From the NCBI RefSeq assembly GCF_022637415.1, contig NZ_CP093340.1, positions 2,991,001-3,055,000 on the forward strand: DNA of 64,000 bases, given 5' to 3'. Within the stretch, counting starts at the first letter, position 1, and every line of letters begins with the position of its first letter. A program made the position numbers and the translations under genes. The notes beneath the pieces are model-generated. The model was not told where the DNA came from and ran no database searches. It worked only from the letters and a program-made list of their open reading frames with translations. The DNA is from Luteimonas sp. S4-F44. GTDB taxonomy: Bacteria > Pseudomonadota > Gammaproteobacteria > Xanthomonadales > Xanthomonadaceae. Of this stretch, positions 35,547-43,946 are shown in pieces.

Positions 35547-36830
35547 TCATGCCGCCCGCGCCTGAAACGACACCACGACACCGCCCGTATCCGCGCGCAG
35601 CGCGTCGAGGTAGTCCGCCCATTCCTGCATCATCCGCTGCCGCTCGGGCAGGTGTTTGGCGAGGTTGTAGACCGCGCGGACGCCCTGCCCCTTGTGCGAT
35701 AGCTGGCGCTCGATGGCGTCAGGGTTGAATCCCAACTCGTTGAGCAACGTGGATGCCATGTGCCGGAACCCGTGGCCGACGATGGTGTCCCCAGTGAATC
35801 CAAGGTTCCGCAGAGCGGCATTAATGGTGTTCTCGGACATCGGCCGCTTGGGATCACGCACGCCGGGGAACACGTATTCACGACGCCCCGTCAGTGGCCG
35901 CAGGTCGCGCAGGATGGCGACCGCCTGCGATGACAGGGGGACAACATGCGGTTCGGTCGAGGCGTCTTCCTTGGCGGCCTTGCGCAGCTTCCTGCGTGCT
36001 GCCGGGATAACCCAGCGGGCACCTTCGCGGTGGTCGAGGTCGAATTCCTCCCATCGTGCCGCCCGCAGTTCGCCAGGACGCACGAAGGTCAGCGACGCCA
36101 TCTTCAAGGCAGCAACGGTGACCGCCTCGCCGCGGTAGCCATCCATCGCGCGCAGCAGAGAGCCCACGGCCTGCGGATCGGTGACGGTGGCAAACCTGCG
36201 CTTCCTGCGGGGCGGCATGGCGGCGCCAAGGTCAGCCGCGGGATTCCGCTCGGCGCGCTCGGTAGCGATGGCGTACTTGAAGACGCTGCTGACAGCGGCC
36301 ATGACACGGTGCGCCTGCTCGCTGTGTCCGGCCTTGGTCATGCGGTCGAGGATGGGACGGAGGTCCGCCACCCCGACGCCTGCGATGGGCTTGCCACCGA
36401 TCCACGGAAAGGCGTGATTGGTCAGGCGCGATACCTGTTTGTCGTGATGGCTCGCCACCCATGCCGGCGCCTGCAAGGCCAGCCATTCGCGTGCGATGAC
36501 CTCGAAGCTATTAGCCGCACGCTCCGCGCCTGCCGCCTTGGCGGCTTTTCGGTTCTCGCTAGGGTCGATGCCCTGCGCCAGCAGCGCCCGGCACTCGTCG
36601 CGACGCTTGCGGGCCTCCGCCAGTGTCACCGCAGGATAGGCACCCAAGCTAAGCGTGTTGGGTTTCTTGGTAACCGGCCTGCGGTAGTCCATGCGGAACA
36701 ACTTGGAGCCGCCCGGCTGCACCAGCACGTAGAGGCCGCCGCCGTCACGTCGCGCCCTGTCGCCGTCTTTCAGCTTCACCGGCTTGGGGCCGGGCTTGGC
36801 GTTGCGGATCGCTGTGTCGGTAAGTGCCAC
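35547..36830 (-). CDS. P4-type tyrosine integrase
   Basis: The protein has 427 residues. The N-terminal DUF4102 arm-binding domain (MALTDTAIRNAKPGPKPVKLKDG ... LGAYPAVTLAEARKRRDE) is followed by a SAM-like core-binding domain and the catalytic domain. Catalytic residues visible are Arg in FVRPGELRAARW, His-x2-Arg in HGFRHMAS, His in LSHKG and Tyr in RAVYNLAKHL. It lies with its start about 180 bases from the tRNA-Met 3' end, the standard position for tRNA-targeting integrases. Arm-type repeats lie just upstream of its start. Confidence 0.95.
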   Translation of the reverse strand: MALTDTAIRNAKPGPKPVKLKDGDRARRDGGGLYVLVQPGGSKLFRMDYRRPVTKKPNTLSLGAYPAVTLAEARKRRDECRALLAQGIDPSENRKAAKAAGAERAANSFEVIAREWLALQAPAWVASHHDKQVSRLTNHAFPWIGGKPIAGVGVADLRPILDRMTKAGHSEQAHRVMAAVSSVFKYAIATERAERNPAADLGAAMPPRRKRRFATVTDPQAVGSLLRAMDGYRGEAVTVAALKMASLTFVRPGELRAARWEEFDLDHREGARWVIPAARRKLRKAAKEDASTEPHVVPLSSQAVAILRDLRPLTGRREYVFPGVRDPKRPMSENTINAALRNLGFTGDTIVGHGFRHMASTLLNELGFNPDAIERQLSHKGQGVRAVYNLAKHLPERQRMMQEWADYLDALRADTGGVVVSFQARAA

Positions 36831-36831
36831 T

Positions 36832-36897
36832 GTCGGTATCCCCTTAGTCGGTACGCACCTACGGGCGGCGCGAGATACCGACAGTGATACCGACTAT
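36832..36897. promoter_or_regulatory. Right-end arm-type repeats beside the integrase start
   Basis: GATACCGAC occurs at 36873-36881 and 36886-36894, and inverted at 36832-36840; the 13-base version TGATACCGACTAT at 36885-36897 equals the left-end copy at 30042. Integrases of this type bind short repeats flanking the core, and occupancy over their own start usually represses the gene. Confidence 0.55.
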
Positions 36898-36939
36898 TCG
36901 TCAGGCTGCCAAGGGACTAATGGGACAGCTTGGGACATG

Positions 36940-36982
36940 AAAAAGGCCGGAAGCCTCGCTAAATCAGGGGCTTATCGGCCTT
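36940..36982 (-). terminator. Intrinsic terminator between tRNA-Met and integrase
   Basis: Read leftward, an outer stem of seven pairs (AAGGCCG/CGGCCTT) and an inner stem of five are separated by a small interior loop and followed by CCTTTTTC. It would end the tRNA-Met transcript and insulate the integrase. Because it lies inside the integrated element, the element brings the terminator with it. Confidence 0.65.
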
Positions 36983-37007
36983 CTTGGGACTTGCTGAAAC
37001 CGTCAAT

Positions 37008-37084
37008 TGGTGGCTATGGGTGGACTCGAACCACCGACCCCAGCATTATGAGTGCTGTGCTCTAACCGGCTGAGCTACATAGCC
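37008..37084 (-). tRNA. tRNA-Met (elongator), anticodon CAT
   Basis: The gene has 77 bases with encoded CCA. The acceptor stem GGCTATG/CATAGCC, D-arm GCTC...GAGC, anticodon stem CAGCA/TGCTG with loop CTCATAA and T-arm GGTGG-TTCGAGT-CCACC all pair. The sequence matches the elongator methionine type, not initiator (which has an unpaired first position). Its 3' end is the presumed integration site of the 30-37 kb element. Confidence 0.95.
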
Positions 37085-37164
37085 ATCGGGCGCCGTCGCG
37101 TTCGCGACGAGCCGCGCATTCTGCAACGCGCGGCGGCCCGCGTCAACGGGCCACCACCCTCGCC

Positions 37165-39387
37165 TCAGTGGGCGACGGAGGCCGCCGGGGTCTCGCGCAG
37201 GCCCAACTGGTCGAGCATGAACGCGTACATCTCGGCCGACTCGCGGTAGCGGCGGAAACGGCCCGACTTGCCGCCGTGGCCGGCTTCCATGTTGGTGCGG
37301 AACACCACCGGATGCGTGCTGGTGTTGACGTCGCGCAACCGCGCCACGTACTTCGCCGGCTCCCAGTACTGGACCTGCGAGTCCCACAGCCCGGTGCCGA
37401 CGAACATCGCCGGGTAGGCCTTGGCGTCGAGGTTGTCGTAGGGCGAGTAGCCGAGGATGTAGTCGTAGTAGCGCTTGTCCTCCGGGTTGCCCCATTCGTC
37501 GTACTCGTTGGTGGTCAACGGGATACTCGGGTCGAGCATCGTCGTGACCACGTCGACGAACGGCACCTGCGACAGGATCACCCGGTACTTCTCGGGCGCC
37601 ATGTTCGAGATCGCCCCCATCAGCAGGCCGCCGGCGCTGCCACCGTAGGCGGCGACGCGATCGGGCGCCGCATAGCCGCGCTTGACCAGGTCGTCGGTGA
37701 CGTCGATGAAGTCGGTGAAGGTGTTGACCTTGTTGAGCAGCTTGCCATCGTCGTACCAGGCGCGGCCCATTTCCTCGCCGCCGCGGATGTGCGCGATCGC
37801 ATAGACCATGCCGCGGTCGAGCAGGCTGACATTGGTCACGCTGAAGCCTGGATCCATCGAGGCGCCGTAGCTGCCGTAGCCGTACTGCAGCATTGCGGCG
37901 GTGCCGTCCTTCTCGAAGCCCTTGCGGTAGACCAGCGACACCGGGATGCGCTGGCCGTCGCGCGCGGTCGTCCACACCCGCTCGGTGACGTAGTTGGCCG
38001 GGTCGTAACCGATCACCGCCTGCTGCTTGAGCTGGCGGCGCTCGCCGGTACGCGTGTTGACCTCGAACGTCGTCGCAGGCGTGGTCAGCGAGGTGTAGCT
38101 GTAACGCAGCCAGTCGGTGTCGGGCTCGGAATTGATCGACAGGCCCATCGCGTAGGCGGGCTCGTCGGCCTGCACGAACGTGTCGTTGCCGTCGGCCTTG
38201 AGCACGCGCACGCGGGTCAGCGCCTGCGCGCGTTCCTCGATGGCGGTGAAGCCGTCGAACAGTTCGTAGCCTTCGATGTACACATCGTCGCGGTGCGGCA
38301 CCAGGTCGGTCCACTGCCGACGCGAGGTCGCATCACTGGGCGCGGTGACGAGCTTGAAGTTCGTGGCCTTGTCAGCATTGGTGCGGATCACCCAGCGGCC
38401 GCCGTGATGATCGGCGTCGTATTCGACATCGCGCGCACGCGGGGCGAGTACGGTGAACGTCTCGGGATTGTCGGCCGGGGCGTAGCGCAGTTCGCTCGAC
38501 ACGGTGCTGCCCAGGCCGATGACGATGAAGCGGTCGTCGCGGGTGCGATCGATGCCCATGTAGAAGCTGTCGTCCTTTTCCTCGTAGACCAGCACGTCGT
38601 CGGCGACCGGCGTGCCGAGCACGTGCTTTTTCACCCGCACGGTCAGCAAGGTCTCGGGATCGTTCTCGACGTAGAACAGGGTCTTGCCGTCATCGGCCCA
38701 GACCAGATTCGCCGACACGCCGGGAATGGTCTCGGGGTAGACCTCGCCGGTCTCCAGATTCTTGAAGCGCACCGTGTACTGGCGCCGGCCGTTGGTGTCG
38801 TCGGCGTAGGCCAGGATGCGGTTGTCGCGGGTCACGTCCCAGTCGCCGACCGCGTAGTAGTCCTTGCCCTCGGCGAGCTGGTTGACGTCGAGCATCACCT
38901 GCTCGCCGGCGAAGTCGCCCTTGGCGTTCGCGGCCTGGATCGACAGCGCATCGACCCCGGGGCCGTCCGCGCGGCGCGCATGCACCGGATAATCCTTGCC
39001 GGTCTCGAAGCGCGCGTAGTACCAGAAGCCGCGGTCGCGGTACGGCACCGAGCTGTCGTCCTGCTGGATCCGACCGACGATCTCGTCATAGAGACGGTCC
39101 TCGAGCGGCTTGAGCGGCGCGAGCATCGCATCGGCGTAGGCGTTCTCGGCGTTGAGATACGCCAGCATCGCCGGGTCCTCGCGCTTGTCGTCACGCAGCC
39201 AGTAGTAGACATCCTCGCGCGTGGCACCGTGCGGGGCCTTGACGGTATGCGGGCGCTGCTCGGCATCGGGCGGGACCGGCGCGGCGGCGTTGGTGGCGTT
39301 GGTGGCGGGAGAAACGCTCATCAGGCTCAGGCTCGTCAGGATCGGCGCAGCCAGCAAGGCAGCCGCGCGTGGGAAAGGTGTCTTCAT
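37165..39387 (-). CDS. ptrB: Oligopeptidase B-type S9A serine peptidase with signal peptide
   Basis: The protein has 740 residues. A Lys-rich start and hydrophobic core (MKTPFPRAAALLAAPILTSLS) predict export, unusual because classical oligopeptidase B is cytosolic. A beta-propeller precedes the alpha/beta hydrolase domain. Catalytic Ser is in AAYGGSAGGLLMG, the His in MEAGHGGKSGR, and RGMVYAIAHIRGGEEMGR is the family signature. It cleaves peptides after basic residues. It is followed on the same strand by tRNA-Met and preceded upstream by a second S9A gene, 73 bases away. Confidence 0.9.
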   Translation of the reverse strand: MKTPFPRAAALLAAPILTSLSLMSVSPATNATNAAAPVPPDAEQRPHTVKAPHGATREDVYYWLRDDKREDPAMLAYLNAENAYADAMLAPLKPLEDRLYDEIVGRIQQDDSSVPYRDRGFWYYARFETGKDYPVHARRADGPGVDALSIQAANAKGDFAGEQVMLDVNQLAEGKDYYAVGDWDVTRDNRILAYADDTNGRRQYTVRFKNLETGEVYPETIPGVSANLVWADDGKTLFYVENDPETLLTVRVKKHVLGTPVADDVLVYEEKDDSFYMGIDRTRDDRFIVIGLGSTVSSELRYAPADNPETFTVLAPRARDVEYDADHHGGRWVIRTNADKATNFKLVTAPSDATSRRQWTDLVPHRDDVYIEGYELFDGFTAIEERAQALTRVRVLKADGNDTFVQADEPAYAMGLSINSEPDTDWLRYSYTSLTTPATTFEVNTRTGERRQLKQQAVIGYDPANYVTERVWTTARDGQRIPVSLVYRKGFEKDGTAAMLQYGYGSYGASMDPGFSVTNVSLLDRGMVYAIAHIRGGEEMGRAWYDDGKLLNKVNTFTDFIDVTDDLVKRGYAAPDRVAAYGGSAGGLLMGAISNMAPEKYRVILSQVPFVDVVTTMLDPSIPLTTNEYDEWGNPEDKRYYDYILGYSPYDNLDAKAYPAMFVGTGLWDSQVQYWEPAKYVARLRDVNTSTHPVVFRTNMEAGHGGKSGRFRRYRESAEMYAFMLDQLGLRETPAASVAH

Positions 39388-39460
39388 AGGTGGGTCCACT
39401 CGCTTCCGATGCAACGCCAAAAGGCACACCGGCCGCGAAAGCGGCCGGTGCAGGAGGCAG

Positions 39461-41569
39461 TCACTTGGCCAGTTGCTGCCACAGGAACGTCAGGTAGAGG
39501 GCGTCCATGTGGGCCTGCTGGCGATTGTTCGCCGCGCCGCCGTGGCCACCCTCGATGTTCTCGTAGTAGCGCACGTCCTTCCCGGCCTCCGACATCCTGG
39601 CCATCATCTTGCGGGCGTGGCCGGGGTGCACGCGGTCGTCGCGCGTGGAGGTCAGGATCAGCGTCGGCGGATAGTCCTTGGCCGGGTCGAACAGGTGATA
39701 CGGCGAGAAGGTGCGGATGAATTCCCACTCCTCCGGCTTGTCCGGATTGCCGTACTCGGCCATCCACGAGGCGCCGGCGAGCAGCTGGTGATAGCGCCGC
39801 ATGTCGAGCAGCGGGACCTGGATCACCACCGCGCCGAACAGCTCCGGGTACTGGGTGAGCATGTTGCCGGTGAGCAGGCCGCCATTGCTGCCGCCGCGGA
39901 TGCCCAGATGCGCCGGCGAGGTGATCTTGCGGTCGATCATGTCCTGCGCGACCGCCGCGAAGTCCTCGTAGGCCTTGTGGCGATTCTGCTTGAGCGCGGC
40001 CTGGTGCCAGCGCGGGCCGTACTCACCGCCGCCACGGATGTTGGCGACCGCGTAGACGCCGCCCTTCTCCAGCCAGCCCTTGCCCACGCCGCCCGAGTAG
40101 CCCGGAGTGAGCGAGATCTCGAAGCCGCCGTAGCCGTAGAGCAGCGTCGGATTGCTGCCGTCGAACTGCATGTTCTTCGGGCGCACCAGGAAGTACGGCA
40201 CGCGGGTGCCGTCCTTGGACGTGGCGAAGTGCTGTTCGACCTCGTGGGTGCTGGCGTCGAAGAAGGCCGGCATCGTCTTCAGCGTTTCCGGCGCCTGGTC
40301 GCTGCCGACCTCGGCGAGCAGTAGCGTGCTCGGCGTGAGGTAGTCGGTGACCGTCATCCACACCGCATCGGACTCGTCGCTGTCCACCGCGGTGACCGCG
40401 ACCGTGCCCAGCTCGGGCACGCCGGCCAGCGCGCTGCGCGCCCAGCCGTCGGCGCCCGGGGTCAGCACCGTGAGCGTGTTCTTGACGTCTTCGAGCACGT
40501 TGAGCACGAGATGATGCTGGGTCCAGGTCGCACCGGCGAGCGAGGTCGTCTCGGTGGGCTCAAACAGCACTTCGAACTCGCGCTTGCCGGCCATGAAGTC
40601 GTCGAACTTCGTCACCAGCAGCGAGCCTGCCGGATAGTTGCGACCGCCGACGTTCCAGGCTTCGCGCAGTTCCAGCATCAGCCAGTCGTGGTGGACCGAC
40701 TTGTTGGCCGAGTTCGGCGCGTCGACCTTGGTCAGCTGACCATTGGCGCCGCGCAGATAGAGCTCATCGTTGTAGAAGGCCAACGTGCGGCTGACGAAGT
40801 CGCGTTCGAAGCCCGGCGTGTCGTCGCGCATCGCAGCGATGTACATGTCATCCGGCTTGCCCTCGTAGACCAGCGTGGCCTGGTCCATCGACTGGCCGCG
40901 CGCCAGTTGCTTGACGATGCGCGGGTAGCCCGACGAGGTCAGCGACCCATCGCCGAAATCGGTGTAGACGTAGACGTTGTCCTGGTCGATCCAGCTCAGG
41001 CCGCCCTTGGCCTCATCGCGGAAGAAGCCGCCGTCGACCCACGACTTGGTCGACAGGTCGAACTCGCGCGTCACGTCGGCGTCGGCGCCGCCGCGCGAGA
41101 GCGCGATCAGGCAGCGGGTGTAGGCCGGACGCAGGCAGCTGGCGCCGTGCCACACCCAGTTCTCGCCCTCGGCCTTGTTGAGTGCGTCGAGGTCAAGCAC
41201 GGTCTCCCACTTCGGCTGCGGCTTGCGGTATTCCTCGAGCGTGGTGCGGCGCCAGATGCCGCGCTCGTGGTTCCGGTCGCGCCAGAAGTTGTAGTACCAC
41301 TCACCCTGCTTGTAGGCGACCGGGATCTTGTCGTCGGAATCGTAGATCGCCAGCAGGTCGGACTCGAGCTGCTTGAACTCGGGCGTGGCGGCGAGCTCGG
41401 CCTCGGCCTTGGCGTTCTGGGTGCGGACCCAGTCGAGGGCCTTATCGTCGGTGACGGCTTCGAGCCACTGGTAGGGATCGTTCACGGCGGCCTCCTGGGC
41501 GGATGCGGTGCCCATCGAAAGGCCGGCGGAGATTCCGGCGGCGAGGCAGAGCTTGGACAATGGGGACAT
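39461..41569 (-). CDS. Prolyl oligopeptidase-family S9A peptidase with signal peptide
   Basis: The protein has 702 residues. The signal peptide is MSPLSKLCLAAGISAGLSMGTASAQ, so it should be periplasmic or secreted. After a propeller domain come YGYGGFEISLTPGYS, GIRGGSNGGLLTG (catalytic Ser), TSTRDDRVHPGHA (Asp) and IEGGHGGAANN (His), the prolyl oligopeptidase layout. S9A prolyl oligopeptidases have been reported to remove leader peptides of some class III lanthipeptides, which makes this gene a possible partner of the cluster at 51-60 kb, though it is about 10 kb away and in core DNA. Confidence 0.9.
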   Translation of the reverse strand: MSPLSKLCLAAGISAGLSMGTASAQEAAVNDPYQWLEAVTDDKALDWVRTQNAKAEAELAATPEFKQLESDLLAIYDSDDKIPVAYKQGEWYYNFWRDRNHERGIWRRTTLEEYRKPQPKWETVLDLDALNKAEGENWVWHGASCLRPAYTRCLIALSRGGADADVTREFDLSTKSWVDGGFFRDEAKGGLSWIDQDNVYVYTDFGDGSLTSSGYPRIVKQLARGQSMDQATLVYEGKPDDMYIAAMRDDTPGFERDFVSRTLAFYNDELYLRGANGQLTKVDAPNSANKSVHHDWLMLELREAWNVGGRNYPAGSLLVTKFDDFMAGKREFEVLFEPTETTSLAGATWTQHHLVLNVLEDVKNTLTVLTPGADGWARSALAGVPELGTVAVTAVDSDESDAVWMTVTDYLTPSTLLLAEVGSDQAPETLKTMPAFFDASTHEVEQHFATSKDGTRVPYFLVRPKNMQFDGSNPTLLYGYGGFEISLTPGYSGGVGKGWLEKGGVYAVANIRGGGEYGPRWHQAALKQNRHKAYEDFAAVAQDMIDRKITSPAHLGIRGGSNGGLLTGNMLTQYPELFGAVVIQVPLLDMRRYHQLLAGASWMAEYGNPDKPEEWEFIRTFSPYHLFDPAKDYPPTLILTSTRDDRVHPGHARKMMARMSEAGKDVRYYENIEGGHGGAANNRQQAHMDALYLTFLWQQLAK

Positions 41570-41666
41570 GGCGCCTCCGGCGGGCGGGGATCAGATAACC
41601 GCCAACGCTAGCACGCGCATCGGCAGCCGCCGCATGACCAAAGTCACCCCTGCCAGGCGCGCGACC

Positions 41667-42020
41667 TCAGCGGCCCAACGGCAACCAGCCCGCCGCCGCG
41701 AGCGCGGCACGCAGCGGCATGGCCACCCGGCGGCGCGGCGCGGGACGGCGAGCCGCCTGCGCAAGGCCTGGCCGACGCCGCCGCAAGACCGCTGACGAGG
41801 CCAGCTTGCGGCGGCGCGGCAGGCGAAGCACGCACCAGGTGAGCCAGGCGGTCGCCGGCATGCCGACCAGCCACAGCGGCGGCCAGCCGACCACGGCGAC
41901 GCCGCTGCGCAGCCCGGGAAACGACAGCAGCGCGATGCTGCCCAGAAACAGCAGGCCGAGCAGGCCGGCGCCGACGAGGGCACGGGGATCGGAGGCAGGC
42001 GATTCGAAGGCATTCGACAT
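41667..42020 (-). CDS. Small two-helix membrane protein
   Basis: The protein has 117 residues from MSNAFESPASDPRAL. Two hydrophobic segments (ALVGAGLLGLLFLGSIALLSF and WPPLWLVGMPATAWLTWCVL) are followed by a very Arg-rich tail. No family is recognised. It stands alone between the S9A peptidase and the WYL regulator. Confidence 0.5.
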   Translation of the reverse strand: MSNAFESPASDPRALVGAGLLGLLFLGSIALLSFPGLRSGVAVVGWPPLWLVGMPATAWLTWCVLRLPRRRKLASSAVLRRRRPGLAQAARRPAPRRRVAMPLRAALAAAGWLPLGR

Positions 42021-42247
42021 GGCGACAGAACTCCCAGCGCGCCCGGATCGGGCCATGCGGAGAGTCTGGGTTGCATCCATCTCATGGGCTGCGACATCAC
42101 GACCAAGGGCCACGAGGTGTCGCGCCCTGCCCGCGCGCCGGGCCAGTGCCGCCCCCTGCGGGAAACGGCCGCCGTGCCTGGCCGACGGCGCCAGCATGGG
42201 CTGGCCGCGCGCCGGACACCGCGTGACCGTGCGAACCGGCGCGCCGA

Positions 42248-43216
42248 TCAGCGCTCGTACTTCGACAGCGCCAGTTCCAGCAGCGAGCGGGCCTGCTCAC
42301 GCAGCGCGACGGGCTCGGCGATCTGCGCATCGGCACCGTAATGCAGCACGTCCATCAGCAGCTCGCGCGCATTGCTGTAGGGCACCTTGAGCTCGTAGCG
42401 GCCGTCGGGCAGGAATCGGCCCTGCTGCTGCGAATGCCAGTGCTCGTCGGCGACCCAGCGCGCGGCACGGGCCTCGAACAGGATTGTCGCCACGCCCTTG
42501 GGCGGACCGGAGAAGATGCCGTAGCTGCCGGCCAGATGGGTGTCGAGTTCGGCGTCCTCGATGTCGCGCGCCTGCCCGGGCAGCATGCGCGCGTTGGTGA
42601 TGCGATCGACCGAGAAGCTGCGCAGCGCGTCGCGATCGTGGTCCCAGGCATCGAGATACCAGTTGTCGCGGTAGTGGGTGATGCGCTGCGGGGAGACCGT
42701 GCGGCGGGTGCGCTCGTCGGTCGAGCGGGCGCGGTACTCGAACGCGAGCTGTCTGCGCTCGAGCACCGCCGAGCAGACGTTGCGGAACGCATGCTCGTCC
42801 ATGCGCCGGCCGCGATGCGGCACCACACGCACGCGCTGCACCGGCCATTGCTTGCCGGCCGAGTGTTCGTCGAGCAGCTTCTCGATCCGGGACTGCAGCG
42901 GCGCCAGCGCGCTCGACAGCACGCCGCCGCCGCTGCGCGAGAGCAGTTGCTGGGCGGCGAGCAAGGCATGCAGTTCGCCCGAACTCAGCCACAGGCCCGG
43001 CAACTCGAAGCGGTCGCCCTCGGCACTGTCGTAGCGGAAGCCCGCATCGCCATCGCCCACGACCGGCGCCATCAGCGCATCGCGCAGAAACGCCAGGTCG
43101 CGGTAGACGGTGGCGCGCGAGCATTCCAGTTCGTCCTGCAGCCGGGCCACCGTGACCGGGTAGCGCGAGGTCTTGAGGATGCGGTGTAACGAGAGGATGC
43201 GTTCGTATCGGTCCAT
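42248..43216 (-). CDS. YafY/WYL-domain transcriptional regulator
   Basis: The protein has 322 residues. An N-terminal DeoR-type helix-turn-helix (MDRYERILSLHRILKTSRYPVTVARLQDELECSRATVYRDLAFL) is followed by a WYL domain with ITHYRDNWYLDAWDHDRDALRSFSVDRI and a WCX-type C-terminal extension. WYL domains bind ligands, often nucleic-acid fragments, and switch DNA binding. Divergent from the next gene, which may be its target. Confidence 0.88.
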   Translation of the reverse strand: MDRYERILSLHRILKTSRYPVTVARLQDELECSRATVYRDLAFLRDALMAPVVGDGDAGFRYDSAEGDRFELPGLWLSSGELHALLAAQQLLSRSGGGVLSSALAPLQSRIEKLLDEHSAGKQWPVQRVRVVPHRGRRMDEHAFRNVCSAVLERRQLAFEYRARSTDERTRRTVSPQRITHYRDNWYLDAWDHDRDALRSFSVDRITNARMLPGQARDIEDAELDTHLAGSYGIFSGPPKGVATILFEARAARWVADEHWHSQQQGRFLPDGRYELKVPYSNARELLMDVLHYGADAQIAEPVALREQARSLLELALSKYER

Positions 43217-43325
43217 GGGCCGATTATGGCCCGTCGTCGCGGCCGGCGGCGCAGTGGCGCGGCGGATAACCGCTCGCTAACGCGTCGGCCCTAGACTCGC
43301 GCGCGGATCAGGGAGACGGCCCGGC

Positions 43326-43931
43326 ATGACGCACCCCAGACGCGAGCGCACCGGTGGGATCGCCGCAGCGCTCACGCTGGCCTGTCACCTGGCGGTTCTG
43401 GCCTGGTGGCTGGCCGGTCTTCTCGAACCTTACCCACCCCGCGCAGACGACCGCCCGCTCCAGGTGATCTGGGTCGACCCCGCACCGCCGCCCCTGCCCG
43501 CTATCGCCCCGCCGCCTGCATTCCGCGCAGAGCAAGCACCGTCCGTGCGTTCCGCGCCCGCGACCGCACCGGCACAGCGGCCCAGCCTGAGCGCGGTCGA
43601 GATCGCACCGGTCGCCGCCACCGACGACACCCCCGCGGCGGCACCGTTGCACGCGCAGGCCCGGGCGTGGGCACGCGCGCAGACCGCGCCGGTCGACTTC
43701 GTCCCCGACCCGCTACGCCATCGCGCGCCGCCGCGTCCCGATGGCACCTTCGCGATGCGCGAACCGATCTCGGCGCAGGACGTAGTCGAGGGCATCGGCG
43801 CGCTGGTGTTCGGCGGCGGGCCGACCGACCCCTGCCCGCAGATCCGCCGCAACCTCGCCAATGCCGACCTCGGCGCCGGGCGGGCACTGGCCGAGGAAGA
43901 ACTGCACCGACTGCAACGCGACTGCCTGTAG
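43326..43931 (+). CDS. Proline-rich single-pass envelope protein
   Basis: The protein has 201 residues. One N-terminal helix (GGIAAALTLACHLAVLAWWLAGLL) is followed by a Pro/Ala-rich spacer (PPPLPAIAPPPAFR) and a C-terminal region with two cysteines (DPCPQIRRNL, LQRDCL) likely to form a disulfide. The helix-Pro-linker layout recalls TonB/energy-transducer-like anchors, but no TonB C-terminal domain is present. Function unknown. Confidence 0.6.
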   Translation: MTHPRRERTGGIAAALTLACHLAVLAWWLAGLLEPYPPRADDRPLQVIWVDPAPPPLPAIAPPPAFRAEQAPSVRSAPATAPAQRPSLSAVEIAPVAATDDTPAAAPLHAQARAWARAQTAPVDFVPDPLRHRAPPRPDGTFAMREPISAQDVVEGIGALVFGGGPTDPCPQIRRNLANADLGAGRALAEEELHRLQRDCL

Positions 43932-43946
43932 CCGGACACACGCGAC

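Noticed and set aside
37008..37084. Initiator tRNA-fMet
   Set aside because: The first acceptor pair is normal G-C and the anticodon stem lacks the three G-C pairs of initiator tRNA.
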